64,000 bases of DNA from Rhodopseudomonas palustris (lineage in GTDB: Bacteria; Pseudomonadota; Alphaproteobacteria; Rhizobiales; Xanthobacteraceae), in the NCBI RefSeq assembly GCF_003031265.1, contig NZ_CP019966.1, positions 1,612,001-1,676,000 of the forward strand. Reading direction: 5' to 3'. The notes under the pieces were generated by a model. That model worked only from the letters and a program-made list of their open reading frames with translations. It was not told the origin of the DNA and ran no database searches. Numbering within the stretch: position 1 is the stretch's first letter; every line of letters starts with the position of its first letter. Shown in pieces: positions 51,779 to 62,275 of this stretch. The position numbers and the translations under genes are program-made.

Positions 51779-53208
51779 GCCAACTGGCGGCGACATTGGC
51801 GAAAGGCTGGATGCGTCTCGGGACGCGTTTCCTGCCGTTCGCTGACGCGGCGACGAAGGAGCTCCCGCTCGGTCGTCTGCTGCGTCTGTCGCTGTTTCAG
51901 GTCTCGGTCGGCGCGTCGATCGTTCTGCTCAACGGCACCCTCAACCGGGTGATGATCGTCGAGCTCGGCGTCACCACGCTGCTCGTCTCGCTGATGGTGT
52001 CGCTGCCGCTGGTGTTCGCGCCGTTCCGCGTGCTGATCGGCTTCAAGTCCGACCACCACCGCTCGGTGCTCGGCTGGCGCCGCGTGCCGTATATCTGGAT
52101 GGGCACGCTGCTGCAGTTCGGCGGCTTCGCCATCATGCCGTTCGCGCTGCTGGTGCTGTCGGGCGAGGGCGCTTATCCGGCCGTATACGGTCAGTTCGGC
52201 GCCGCGCTGGCGTTCCTGCTGGTCGGCGCCGGCCTGCACACCACTCAGACCGCCGGTCTTGCCCTCGCCACCGACATCGCGCCGGAAGATTCGCGGCCGC
52301 GCGTGGTGGCGTTTCTGTATGTGATGCTGCTGATCGGCATGACCGGCAGCGCCGTGATCTTCAGCGAGCTGCTGCGCGACTTCAGCGAGCTCAAGCTCAT
52401 TCAGGTGATTCAGGGCGTCGCGGTGGTGCAGCTGCTGCTGAACATCGTCGCGCTGTGGAAGCAGGAAGCCCGTAACCCGACGCTGACTTCGGCCTCGCGG
52501 CTGCGTCCGCAGTTCGGCGAGTCGTGGGCGCAGTTCCGTGCCGCCGGCGGCTCGACCCGGATGCTGGTGGCGATGGCGCTCGGCACCGCCGGCTTCTCGA
52601 TGCAGGACATTCTGCTGGAGCCGTTCGGCGCCCAGGTGCTGCAACTCACCGTCGGTCAGACCACCGCGCTGACGGCTTTCTTCGCGATCGGCACGCTGGG
52701 CGGCTTTGCGCTGTCGGCGCGGATGCTCGGCCGCGGCGGCGATCCGTATCGGCTCGCCGGGCTCGGCGCGATGATCGGCATGTTCGCCTTCGCGGCGGTG
52801 GTGATGTCGGCGCCGGCGCAGTCGGTGCTGCTGTTCCGCGCCGGCACGGCGCTGATCGGTTTCGGCGGCGGATTGTTTGCGGCCGGCACGCTGACGGCGG
52901 CGATGGCCGTTGCGTCCGGTAGCGATTCGGGAATGGCGCTCGGTACGTGGGGCGCAGTGCAGGCGACCGCTGCCGGCGGCGGCATCCTGTTGGGCGGCGG
53001 CATTCGCGACGCCGTCGCTTCGCTCGCCAGTGACGGCATGCTCGGTGCCGTGCTGTCGGGGCCGGCAATCGGTTACTGCTTCGTTTACTACATCGAGATC
53101 GCGTTGCTGTTTGCAACGCTTGTTGCGGTCGGTCCGCTCGTGCGCACGACACGAACGAACTACGCGCAGTCGTCAGCCAAATTCGGCCTTGCCGAATTTC
53201 CAGGTTAA
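51775..53208 (+). CDS. lhaA: light-harvesting 1 assembly protein LhaA (PucC family)
   Basis: 477 residues, about 12 membrane helices. LhaA is needed for LH1 assembly around the reaction centre. LLNGTLNRVMIVELGVTTLLVSLMVSLPLVFAPFRVLIGFKSDHHRS and the RRVPYIWMGT loop are PucC/LhaA hallmarks. It is a paralogue of the PucC-like gene at 33 kb. It overlaps bchM by 4 nt and precedes puhA by 22 nt, the standard order. Confidence 0.95.
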   Translation: MSQLAATLAKGWMRLGTRFLPFADAATKELPLGRLLRLSLFQVSVGASIVLLNGTLNRVMIVELGVTTLLVSLMVSLPLVFAPFRVLIGFKSDHHRSVLGWRRVPYIWMGTLLQFGGFAIMPFALLVLSGEGAYPAVYGQFGAALAFLLVGAGLHTTQTAGLALATDIAPEDSRPRVVAFLYVMLLIGMTGSAVIFSELLRDFSELKLIQVIQGVAVVQLLLNIVALWKQEARNPTLTSASRLRPQFGESWAQFRAAGGSTRMLVAMALGTAGFSMQDILLEPFGAQVLQLTVGQTTALTAFFAIGTLGGFALSARMLGRGGDPYRLAGLGAMIGMFAFAAVVMSAPAQSVLLFRAGTALIGFGGGLFAAGTLTAAMAVASGSDSGMALGTWGAVQATAAGGGILLGGGIRDAVASLASDGMLGAVLSGPAIGYCFVYYIEIALLFATLVAVGPLVRTTRTNYAQSSAKFGLAEFPG

Positions 53209-53230
53209 CTAAGAGGAAGGGGTCTGTCCC

Positions 53231-53998
53231 ATGCAACCCGGAGCGTATTTGGACTTAGCACAGGTTACCCTGTACGTATTTTGGATCTTCTTCGCTGGCT
53301 TGCTGTTCTACTTGCGCCGGGAAGACAAGCGCGAGGGCTATCCGCTGGTCGCCGATGCCGGCACCGGCACCCGCCTGGCGAAGATCGGCGTGCCTGCGCC
53401 GCCGGATCCGAAGACCTACCTGCTGCGTGGTGGCGCGACCAAGACCGTGCCGTCGACCAGCAACGATCGCCCGAACGTGGCGCTCGCTCCGTCTGCGCCG
53501 TGGCCCGGTGCGCCGTTCGTTCCGACCGGCAATCCGTTCGCCGATGGCGTTGGCCCGGGCTCCTACGCTCAGCGCGCCGACGTGCCGGAACTCGGCCTCG
53601 ACAACCTGCCGATCATCGCGCCGCTGCGCGCCGCGAAGGGCATGTTCCTCGACCCGCGTGACCCGAACCCGGTCGGCATGTCGGTCGTGGGCTGCGACGG
53701 CGTGGTCGGTGGTACGGTGACCGAGGTGTGGGTCGACCGCGCCGAAGTGATCGCCCGCTACCTCGAAGTCGAGGTCGCCAAGAGCCGTAAGCGCGTGCTC
53801 CTCCCGGTGCCGTTCGCGCTGATCAACGACCCGTTCGGCAAGGTGTCCGTCGACGCCATCCGCGGCGATCAGTTCGCCGGCGTCCCGACCACCTCGAAGA
53901 GCGATCAGGTCTCCAAGCTCGAAGAAGACAAGATCTGCGCGTACTACGGCGCCGGCACTCTCTACGCCACGCCGATGCGTTCGGAGTCGATCGTATGA
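53231..53998 (+). CDS. puhA: photosynthetic reaction centre H subunit
   Basis: 255 residues. One N-terminal membrane helix (LDLAQVTLYVFWIFFAGLLFYLRREDKREGYPL) anchors a large cytoplasmic domain that caps L and M and guides protons to the QB site. The conserved core includes PFADGVGPGSYAQRAD and the PRC-barrel sequence with KRVLLPVPFALI. It overlaps puhB by 4 nt. Confidence 0.98.
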   Translation: MQPGAYLDLAQVTLYVFWIFFAGLLFYLRREDKREGYPLVADAGTGTRLAKIGVPAPPDPKTYLLRGGATKTVPSTSNDRPNVALAPSAPWPGAPFVPTGNPFADGVGPGSYAQRADVPELGLDNLPIIAPLRAAKGMFLDPRDPNPVGMSVVGCDGVVGGTVTEVWVDRAEVIARYLEVEVAKSRKRVLLPVPFALINDPFGKVSVDAIRGDQFAGVPTTSKSDQVSKLEEDKICAYYGAGTLYATPMRSESIV

Positions 53999-54657
53999 CC
54001 GACAGCCCCAGCCAGTTTCGTGAGCTTCCGTCGCCCTTGCCGGAGGGAGAGCGCGTTATCTGGCAGGGGAAGCCGACCTACAAAGGGTTGGCCATCAGGT
54101 CCTTCCACATGCGGGCCGTGGCGATTTATTTCGTCCTGCTGATCGCGTGGAAGGCCTGGTCGAACTGGTCGAACGGCCAGTCGCCGGCGGAAGCATTGAC
54201 GTCCGCGTCGATGCTTCTGATCCCGGCGGCCGCCGGTCTCGGCCTGCTCGCACTGCTCGTCTGGCTGTTCCGCCGGGCGACCTGCTACACCATCACCTCA
54301 AAGCGCGTGCTGCTTCAGATGGGCGTGGCGCTGCCGATCACGATCAACATCCCGTTGACCCGGATCGCCAACGCCGACCTCCGCCAGAATCGTGACGGCA
54401 GCGGCGATATCCCCCTGCGGGTCATCGACGACAAGCGCGCATCCTACGTGTTGCTGTGGCCGCATGTGCGGCCCTGGTACATCAACAATCCGGAGCCGAT
54501 GCTCAACTCGGTCCCGGACGTCGCCGCAGTCGCTGCCAAACTCACCGAAGCGGTGAAGGCGCAGACCGACAGCTCCGCGGTGGCGATCGTACAATCCACC
54601 AGTAGCGGCCCAGAAGACGGTCCGCTGCCAAGTCCCACCGCACCGGCAGTAGCCTAA
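53995..54657 (+). CDS. puhB: reaction centre assembly protein PuhB
   Basis: 220 residues. PuhB assists reaction-centre maturation. LPSPLPEGERVIWQGKPTYKGLAIRSFHMR starts a pleckstrin-like bPH domain, two or three membrane helices lie at about 40-95, then the second bPH part (TITSKRVLLQMGVALPITINIPLTRI). The C-terminal tail is Ser/Pro-rich. It is 12 nt upstream of puhC. Confidence 0.94.
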   Translation: MTDSPSQFRELPSPLPEGERVIWQGKPTYKGLAIRSFHMRAVAIYFVLLIAWKAWSNWSNGQSPAEALTSASMLLIPAAAGLGLLALLVWLFRRATCYTITSKRVLLQMGVALPITINIPLTRIANADLRQNRDGSGDIPLRVIDDKRASYVLLWPHVRPWYINNPEPMLNSVPDVAAVAAKLTEAVKAQTDSSAVAIVQSTSSGPEDGPLPSPTAPAVA

Positions 54658-54669
54658 ACGGAGATCGAG

Positions 54670-55176
54670 ATGAGCGAGGCCGCGCACAATCTCAATGTTC
54701 CGAAGGGCGCTTTGATCGCGGCTGCGGCGGTCGTGTTGTTCACGATTGCCGTGGCGGCAACCGCCCGACTGACCGGGGTCGGTCATTCCCGAATGACCCC
54801 TCCGGCGATGGTCGAAAGCCTCGACCTGAACTTCGAAGACAGTCCCGACGGCGCCGTGCTCGTGTATCGGACTTCCGATCGCAGCTTGGTGAAGTCGTTG
54901 CAGCCGGGTCAATCCGGCTTCGTCCGCGTGGTGTTGCATGGGCTGGCGCGCGAGCGTCAACTCGCCGGCGTCGGCTCGCAGCCGTCGTTCAAGCTCGCCC
55001 GCTACGTCAACGGTCAGTACACGCTGACCGATCCGGTCACCAACAAGGTGATCGACCTCAACGCGTTCGGCGCCGACAATCTGCGCGCCTTTTCGCAGTT
55101 GATGCCCGCCGGCAACGGCACCGATCAAACCACCTCCAATAATGAGATCCTCAACGAGAAGGGCGCTTCGAAATAA
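54670..55176 (+). CDS. puhC: photosynthetic complex assembly protein PuhC
   Basis: 168 residues. A membrane anchor (about 13-35, GALIAAAAVVLFTIAVAATARL) is followed by a periplasmic domain with LDLNFEDSPDGAVLVYR and GFVRVVLHGLARERQLAGV, both typical of PuhC, which organises the reaction centre-LH1 core. Confidence 0.93.
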   Translation: MSEAAHNLNVPKGALIAAAAVVLFTIAVAATARLTGVGHSRMTPPAMVESLDLNFEDSPDGAVLVYRTSDRSLVKSLQPGQSGFVRVVLHGLARERQLAGVGSQPSFKLARYVNGQYTLTDPVTNKVIDLNAFGADNLRAFSQLMPAGNGTDQTTSNNEILNEKGASK

Positions 55177-55178
55177 GC

Positions 55179-56572
<1,394 letters not shown>

Positions 56573-56585
56573 GGGGGACGGTGTG

Positions 56586-57650
56586 ATGGTCAGCTACCTC
56601 GGCCCACCGGTCTTCGCAGCCTTCGTCTGGTGGTTCTCCACCGGGGCGGTGCTGCTCCTGGTCGGCAGCGTCGGCCGCTCCGAATTGCTGCGGGCGGTGT
56701 GCGCCGGGGGAATGCTCACCATCGCGCTGTGCGGCCTGTCGGTCACCGCGCACGACGTCAGCGTCGGCGCGGCCTACATGGCGTTCAGCTGCATCATCTT
56801 CCTGTGGGGCGCGCAGGAAATCGCGTTCCTGTCGGGCTGGCTCACCGGCCCGCGGGCCGAACCGTGCCCGCCCGACGCCAAGGGCTTCATGCGCTTCAGC
56901 TACGCGCTGCAGGCCATCCTCTATCACGAGCTCTGCCTGCTCGCTTGCGGCGCTGTGGTGCTCGCCGTGACGTTTGGCGCCGAAAACCAGGTCGGGCTGT
57001 GGACCTATACGGCGCTGTGGGTGCTGCGCCAGAGCGCCAAGATCAATCTGTTCCTCGGCGTGCCCGTCACCAATGACGAGCTGATGCCGGATGCCGTCCA
57101 GTTTCTGAAGACCTACTTCGCCCGCAAGCCGGTCAGCGCGTTTTTCCCGATTTCTGTGACAATGGCGACCGCAGTGCTGGTGGTTATGATCCAGCGCATT
57201 GTCGAAGTCGCCGATACGCCGTTTGAAGTGGTTGGTCTCACGCTGGTGTCGACGCTGTTTGCGCTCGGCGTCGTTGAGCATTGGTTCATGCTGCTGCCCC
57301 TGCCTGCCATCACGCTGTGGAGCTGGGGCATTCGTCCAGGTTTCTCGCCGGAGAACAACGTCATGGAACAGAAACCCTCCGCCACCATCACGGCTGCATC
57401 CGCGCAGGGATCGTCTGCGCAGCTTTCAGAAGCTCCGACCGCCGCTGAGGCTCGCTCCGCCGCGCCGCAGCTCGTCGTCGTCCCCACCGCCCGCGCCGAA
57501 GAGGCGCAGCCGAAGGCGCGCCAGCTGTGCGCCCGGCAGCGGTTGGAAGACCAGTTCCGCCAGACCTTCCTGGAGCAACATCCACGGAGCGGCTTGGCAA
57601 CGGCACGGGTCGCAGAACCCGCCGCGACGCTCAACGGGAGGACGTCATGA
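56586..57650 (+). CDS. puhE: photosynthesis protein PuhE with a C-terminal extension
   Basis: 354 residues from the ATG at 56586; the GTG at 56583 is an equal option. The N-terminal 255 residues form about seven membrane helices with [20 protein letters not shown] and [32 protein letters not shown], typical of PuhE, which influences bacteriochlorophyll synthesis. An Ala/Pro-rich low-complexity tail of about 95 residues (from [11 protein letters not shown]) ends with a charged helix, longer than the family norm as I know it. It overlaps hemA by 4 nt. Confidence 0.9.
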   Translation: MVSYLGPPVFAAFVWWFSTGAVLLLVGSVGRSELLRAVCAGGMLTIALCGLSVTAHDVSVGAAYMAFSCIIFLWGAQEIAFLSGWLTGPRAEPCPPDAKGFMRFSYALQAILYHELCLLACGAVVLAVTFGAENQVGLWTYTALWVLRQSAKINLFLGVPVTNDELMPDAVQFLKTYFARKPVSAFFPISVTMATAVLVVMIQRIVEVADTPFEVVGLTLVSTLFALGVVEHWFMLLPLPAITLWSWGIRPGFSPENNVMEQKPSATITAASAQGSSAQLSEAPTAAEARSAAPQLVVVPTARAEEAQPKARQLCARQRLEDQFRQTFLEQHPRSGLATARVAEPAATLNGRTS

Positions 57651-58858
57651 ACTACGAAGCCTATTTCAAGCGGCAGATCGAAGGCCTCCATCGCGAGGGT
57701 CGCTATCGCGTGTTCGCCGACCTCGAGCGTCACGCGGGTTCGTTCCCGCGCGCGACTCACCATCGGCCCGAAGGCACCAGCGAAGTTACGGTATGGTGCT
57801 CCAATGACTATCTCGGGATGGGTCAGCACCCGGCGGTGCTGAGCGCAATGCACGAGGCGCTGGACAGCTGCGGCGCCGGCGCCGGCGGCACCCGCAATAT
57901 TGCGGGCACCAACCACTATCACGTGCTGCTGGAGCAGGAGCTCGCCGCGCTGCACGGCAAGGAAGCCGGCCTGCTGTTCGCCTCGGGCTACGTCTCGAAC
58001 TGGGCGACGCTGTCGACGCTGGCCTCGCGCATGCCCGGCTGCGTGATTCTGTCGGACGAGCTGAACCACGCCTCGATGATCGAAGGCATCCGCCACAGCC
58101 GCAGCGAGACCCGGATCTTCGCGCATAACGACCCGCGCGACCTCGAGCGCAAGCTCGCCGATCTCGACCCGCACGCGCCGAAGCTGGTGGCGTTCGAGTC
58201 GGTGTACTCGATGGATGGCGACATCGCGCCGATCGCCGAGATCTGCGACGTCGCCGACGCGCACAACGCCATGACCTATCTGGACGAGGTTCACGGCGTC
58301 GGCCTGTACGGCCCGAACGGCGGCGGCATCGCCGATCGCGAAGGCCTCAGCCACCGCCTCACCGTGATCGAAGGCACGCTGGCGAAGGCGTTCGGCATCG
58401 TCGGCGGCTACATCACCGGTTCGGCGGCGCTGTGCGATTTCGTCCGCAGTTTCGCCTCGGGCTTCATCTTCTCGACCTCGCTGCCGCCGGCGGTCGCCGC
58501 CGGTGCGCTGGCCAGCGTCCGTCACATCCGCTCCAGCTCGGCCGAGCGTGATCGCCATCAGGATCGCGTCGCGCGGCTGCGGATGCGGCTCGACCAGGTC
58601 GGCGTCGCCCACATGCCGAACCCGAGCCACATCGTGCCGGTGATGGTCGGCGATGCGGTGCTGTGCAAGCAGATCAGCGACGAGCTGATCAACCGCTACG
58701 GCATCTACGTGCAGCCGATCAACTATCCGACCGTGCCGCGTGGTACCGAGCGGCTGCGGATCACGCCGTCGCCGCAGCACACCGACGCCGACATCGAGCA
58801 TCTGGTGCAGGCGCTCTCTGAAATCTGGGCACGGGTCGGCCTCGCCAAGGCTGCCTAA
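57647..58858 (+). CDS. hemA: 5-aminolevulinate synthase
   Basis: 403 residues. It condenses glycine with succinyl-CoA, the first step of tetrapyrrole synthesis in alphaproteobacteria. [45 protein letters not shown] and the PLP lysine K247 in EGTLAKAFG are all present. Its translational coupling to puhE ties haem and pigment supply to the photosystem operon. A strong terminator follows. Confidence 0.98.
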   Translation: MNYEAYFKRQIEGLHREGRYRVFADLERHAGSFPRATHHRPEGTSEVTVWCSNDYLGMGQHPAVLSAMHEALDSCGAGAGGTRNIAGTNHYHVLLEQELAALHGKEAGLLFASGYVSNWATLSTLASRMPGCVILSDELNHASMIEGIRHSRSETRIFAHNDPRDLERKLADLDPHAPKLVAFESVYSMDGDIAPIAEICDVADAHNAMTYLDEVHGVGLYGPNGGGIADREGLSHRLTVIEGTLAKAFGIVGGYITGSAALCDFVRSFASGFIFSTSLPPAVAAGALASVRHIRSSSAERDRHQDRVARLRMRLDQVGVAHMPNPSHIVPVMVGDAVLCKQISDELINRYGIYVQPINYPTVPRGTERLRITPSPQHTDADIEHLVQALSEIWARVGLAKAA

Positions 58859-58887
58859 GCTCTTCACTGATCTACCCGAGAAAGACT

Positions 58888-58920
58888 GGCGCGCGCCTCC
58901 CGGCGCGCGCCTTTGTTTTT
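58888..58920 (+). terminator. terminator of the bchF...hemA operon
   Basis: GGCGCGCGCC-TCCC-GGCGCGCGCC (58888-58911) forms a perfect 10-bp stem followed by TTTGTTTTT, a canonical rho-independent terminator. Confidence 0.92.
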
Positions 58921-59014
58921 GGCGGGGCTCTGCGCTGCGGCGGTGTGCTTCGGTCAAACGCCGAAGCCCACACTGGCTCGGGCGTTTGAGAGCCTCAGTC
59001 TCGCGCTCGGCCTA

Positions 59015-59075
59015 ACCTCTCCCCGCGCGCGGGGAGAGGTCGGATTGCGCAGCAATCCGGGTGAGGGGCGGTTCG
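59015..59075. repeat. palindromic repeat between hemA and cbbR
   Basis: A 24-bp perfect palindrome, CCTCTCCCCGCG/CGCGGGGAGAGG (59015-59038), is followed by GATTGC...GCAATC and GTGAGGGGCGG. I recognise the pattern as a dispersed intergenic repeat of Rhodopseudomonas and Bradyrhizobium. It lies between convergent genes. The rest of 58921-59147 shows nothing. Confidence 0.65.
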
Positions 59076-59147
59076 GCATATCCGAGCTTCAGATCTTTCG
59101 ACGGCGAGGGCCGGGCTCAGCGGATCAGAGCCACCGGCCCCCTCGGT

Positions 59148-60116
59148 TCAGCCTCGCTTGCCGCGCGGCGATGGCCGGGTCAGGCGCATCCGGCCATGGG
59201 TGCGCGGCAGGAAGTGCGAGCCTTCGGCCTTGATGAACTCCAGCATCGCCCGCGCCGGCGGCAGCAGCACCTTGTCCTTGCGACTGACCAGGAACCATTG
59301 CCGCACCACCGGTAGCCCCTCGACGTCCAGGATCACCAGCCGCCGCTCGTCGAGCTCGGTGGCGACGGTGTGGGCGGAGATGAAAGCGACGCCGAGCCCG
59401 GCGATCACCGCCTGCTTGATGGTCTCGTTACTGCTCATCTCCATGCCGACCGGCGGGCTGATCCCGGCGCCGCCGAAGAACTGCTCCATCAGGCTGCGGG
59501 TGCCGGAGCCGGGCTCGCGGGTGACGAAGGTCTCGTTCGCGAGCTCCTGCGGCGCGATGTTGTCCTTGCGCGCCAGCCGGTGCGCGGTCGGCGCGATGAT
59601 GACGTGGGGGTGGTCGCCGATCAGGTGGACGTCGACTTCGAGGTCGACCGGTGGTCGTCCCATGATGGCGATGTCGAGCTCGTAGTTGCGCAGCTCGGCG
59701 CCGATCTCCTGGCGGTTGCCGATCGACAGGTGGACGTCGATCTTCGGATGGCGCTTGAGGAAGCCGGAGATCGCGAACGGCACGAAGTACTTTGCGGTCG
59801 ACACCGCACCGATCGAAATCCGCCCCGCGGTCTTGCCGGCGATCATCTCCAGCGAGGTCTCGCAGGCGGCGATCGCAGCCTCGATCCGCTCGCTGAGCGC
59901 CAGCACTTCGCGGCCGGCATCGGTCAGCCGCATCCCGTCGTTGCTGCGCTGGATCAGCGGCAGATCGGCCAGCGCCTGCAGATTGCGGAGCTGCAGCGTG
60001 ACCGCCGGTTGGGTCAGGTTCAGCTTGCCGGCCGCCGCTGTGATGCTGCCGGTCTCGGCCAGCGCCGCCAGCGCGCGGAGCTGGCGAATCGAGACGGTTT
60101 TGAACTGTCGGCTCAT
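59148..60116 (-). CDS. cbbR: LysR-type regulator CbbR
   Basis: 322 residues from the ATG at 60116. An N-terminal winged helix-turn-helix (SIRQLRALAALAETGSITAAAGKLNLTQPAVTLQLRNL) is followed by a substrate-binding-type effector domain. The start VSIRQLRALAAL and the context (divergent from CbbRRS genes that precede cbbLS in R. palustris) point to CbbR, activator of Calvin-cycle genes. The C-terminus is basic (RLTRPSPRGKRG). Confidence 0.9.
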   Translation of the reverse strand: MSRQFKTVSIRQLRALAALAETGSITAAAGKLNLTQPAVTLQLRNLQALADLPLIQRSNDGMRLTDAGREVLALSERIEAAIAACETSLEMIAGKTAGRISIGAVSTAKYFVPFAISGFLKRHPKIDVHLSIGNRQEIGAELRNYELDIAIMGRPPVDLEVDVHLIGDHPHVIIAPTAHRLARKDNIAPQELANETFVTREPGSGTRSLMEQFFGGAGISPPVGMEMSSNETIKQAVIAGLGVAFISAHTVATELDERRLVILDVEGLPVVRQWFLVSRKDKVLLPPARAMLEFIKAEGSHFLPRTHGRMRLTRPSPRGKRG

Positions 60117-60712
60117 CAAACAAACACGGCGTACGGGAACGATTGCGAACTGTCGGCTATTCGCCCGAGAGGGTCAACCTGGACGCGGATCTGTCAGCCC
60201 GGCTCCGGGCTTATGGGGGGCGGGTGCACGAGGCGTGTCGCCCTGAGCTCGCATCGAGCTGGTCGCCGACTGACACAGCCACGGCCGGGTTCTTCGCTGC
60301 GTGCCAGGTCTTATGGGCGCGGCGATGGCGAGGCGGGTGCCCGCACGAAATTGGGCGCGCAGCGTGGGGAGGCTGTGCCTGATCCTGTTGGTTGGCTGTT
60401 GAGGCTCCCTCACGAATTAAACGATCTAGTGATTAGTTCGCCGCAATGGCTGGTCTTGTGATTTGACCGCAAAAAATATGCATTAGAATGCAGCTCTTTT
60501 GATGCGCTGCAGTGAATGCCATGATTACTATGTAACTACGTGAGATAACGAGTATCGGTCTGTTTAGCTTTGCGGTGCACGAGAATCACGTTCATTTAAA
60601 CGGTATATTAGCGAGCGAGTTATCATCATTCTCGCGGTTTCGTTGCGTACTACGGAGTGGCCGGCTGCCGCCACGGCAAAAAGCGACATGCGATCGTCGA
60701 AAGGGAGGTCGT
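60117..60712. promoter_or_regulatory. cbbR-cbbRR1 divergent intergenic region
   Basis: About 600 bases with no convincing gene. GC content falls from about 60430 to 60640, marking the likely promoter zone. A perfect dyad TGCATT-AG-AATGCA is at 60479-60492, and GATAAC...GTTATC half-sites flank about 60545-60630. Several T-N11-A arrangements could be CbbR boxes, but none stands out. Confidence 0.5.
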
Positions 60713-61402
60713 GTGAAAAGTCGTATTCTGCATATTGATGACGATCCAGCGATGCTGAAGGTCGTCGCCGCGGTGTTGTCCCGAGACCCGAATCTTGAAA
60801 CCAGGGGGTGCCTTTCCGCCGAGGAAGGCGTGCGCGCCGCGGCCGAATGGCTGCCGGACCTGATCCTCAGCGACGTTTCGATGCCGGATGTCGACGGCGT
60901 GCAATTCCTCGAAGAACTCCGCAATCAGCCTATCACCATGAGCATCCCGGTGGTCTTCACCACCGCGTGCGGCCGGTTCGACGACATCTCCGATTTCAAG
61001 TCGCTCGGCGCCTCCGGCATCATCGCCAAGCCGTTCAATCTGCGCGAACTGATCAGCAGCGTGCGCAGTTATCTCGAGCTGGCCGCGGCGGCTGTCGACG
61101 ATGAAGCGCCTGCTCCGGAGATCGAGATCCGCGACCGTTTCAGGGAAGATGCCGCGCTGCTGCGCGAGCTGCGGGAGCCGTTCGAATCCGGCGCGGCGCC
61201 GGACGGGCTGCGGCATGTGACTCACAAGCTGGTCGGCGTTGCCGGGATCTACGGCTTTGCGGCGATCAGCGCGGCTGCGGCCGAGGTGGAACGCGCGCTG
61301 AAGCATGCGCTGCACGATCCGGCTTCCCGGGCCGACGTGGTGTCCCGTCTCGACGAATTGCTCGACCTCTTGGACCAGAACAGCGGCCTGCGGCCGGATT
61401 GA
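60713..61402 (+). CDS. cbbRR1: response regulator CbbRR1 (receiver plus HPt)
   Basis: 229 residues from the GTG at 60713 (GGGAGG upstream). The receiver domain (2-120) has the acidic pocket DDD at 9-11, phospho-acceptor D54 and a KPF lysine (IIAKPFN). The C-terminal HPt domain holds H171 (HVTHKLVGVAG). No DNA-binding domain. D54 and H171 coincide with the residues I recall for CbbRR1 of the R. palustris CbbRRS system, which modulates form I Rubisco expression. Confidence 0.92.
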   Translation: MKSRILHIDDDPAMLKVVAAVLSRDPNLETRGCLSAEEGVRAAAEWLPDLILSDVSMPDVDGVQFLEELRNQPITMSIPVVFTTACGRFDDISDFKSLGASGIIAKPFNLRELISSVRSYLELAAAAVDDEAPAPEIEIRDRFREDAALLRELREPFESGAAPDGLRHVTHKLVGVAGIYGFAAISAAAAEVERALKHALHDPASRADVVSRLDELLDLLDQNSGLRPD

Positions 61403-61423
61403 TCAGCGCGACTGGAGAGCCGT

Positions 61424-62260
61424 ATGAGCGCCCCTGTGATCCTGATTGCGGACGACGATCCGGCGGTTCTGGCGGCGTTGTCGGCGCGATGCCGCAAGAT
61501 CGGCTTCGAGGTCGACACCGCCACCAACGGGCTGCAGATGCTGCTCAAGGCGCGGCGCAAGTCGCCGGACCTGATCATCGTCGACATCAACATGCCGAAG
61601 CTCGACGGGCTCACCGCCTCGTTTCATCTGCTCGAACCGGGCGGCCTACCGGTCGATGTCATCGTCGTCACCGGCGTCACCTGCGAGGAGACGCTGGAGC
61701 GTTGCGAAGCGATGGGGATGTTCTACGCCTGCAAATGTGAGCAGTTCTGGCATCACATCAGCAATGCGCTCACCGAGATCTTTCCGCAGATGGCCGAGGC
61801 GATCGCCGAGCACACCGGGCCGCTGATGGCCGGGCCCGACGTGCTGCCGATCCGGCCGCGCGTGCTGGTGGTCGACGACGACGAGCAGGTCGGCCAGTTC
61901 CTGGCGAGCCGGCTGAAGAAACTCGGGATCGAGGTGCTGTATGCGCCGAACGCCGCCCGTGCATTGCGGATGGCGGCCGGTCAGTATCCCAGCGTGGTGG
62001 TGACCGACTATCACATGCCGGAAGGCGACGCCGATTTCCTGATCATGCGGCTGCGCAGCTCGCGCACCACGGCGCAGATCCCGGTCATCGTCCTCAGCGG
62101 ATGGGAGATCGATGAAGCCACCGCCAAGCTGCTGAAGCGCGATATGCTGGGCCATTCCGGCGCCGTTGCGATCTTCAAGAAGTCGTTCGACGTGCAGGCG
62201 CTGTTCGATGCGATCCAGCAGTACTGCACCGGCGAGTCCAGGCCGGACGCTGCGGTCTAG
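61424..62260 (+). CDS. cbbRR2: response regulator CbbRR2 (two receiver domains)
   Basis: 278 residues. The N-terminal receiver (4-120) has DDD at 10-12 and D54 (LIIVDINMP). The second receiver (about 145-270) has VDDDEQ and phospho-acceptor region VVVTDYHMPEGD; its KKSF replaces the usual KPF. No output domain. The first receiver also ends atypically (CKCEQFWHH) without a clear KP. It lies between CbbRR1 and the sensor kinase and matches the tandem-receiver description of CbbRR2. Confidence 0.92.
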   Translation: MSAPVILIADDDPAVLAALSARCRKIGFEVDTATNGLQMLLKARRKSPDLIIVDINMPKLDGLTASFHLLEPGGLPVDVIVVTGVTCEETLERCEAMGMFYACKCEQFWHHISNALTEIFPQMAEAIAEHTGPLMAGPDVLPIRPRVLVVDDDEQVGQFLASRLKKLGIEVLYAPNAARALRMAAGQYPSVVVTDYHMPEGDADFLIMRLRSSRTTAQIPVIVLSGWEIDEATAKLLKRDMLGHSGAVAIFKKSFDVQALFDAIQQYCTGESRPDAAV

Positions 62261-62275
62261 CCGGATGGCGCACCG

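Noticed and set aside
57113..58957. Minus-strand frame of 614 codons opposite puhE and hemA
   Set aside because: It is antisense to clear enzymes with no domain of its own, and it crosses the hemA terminator.
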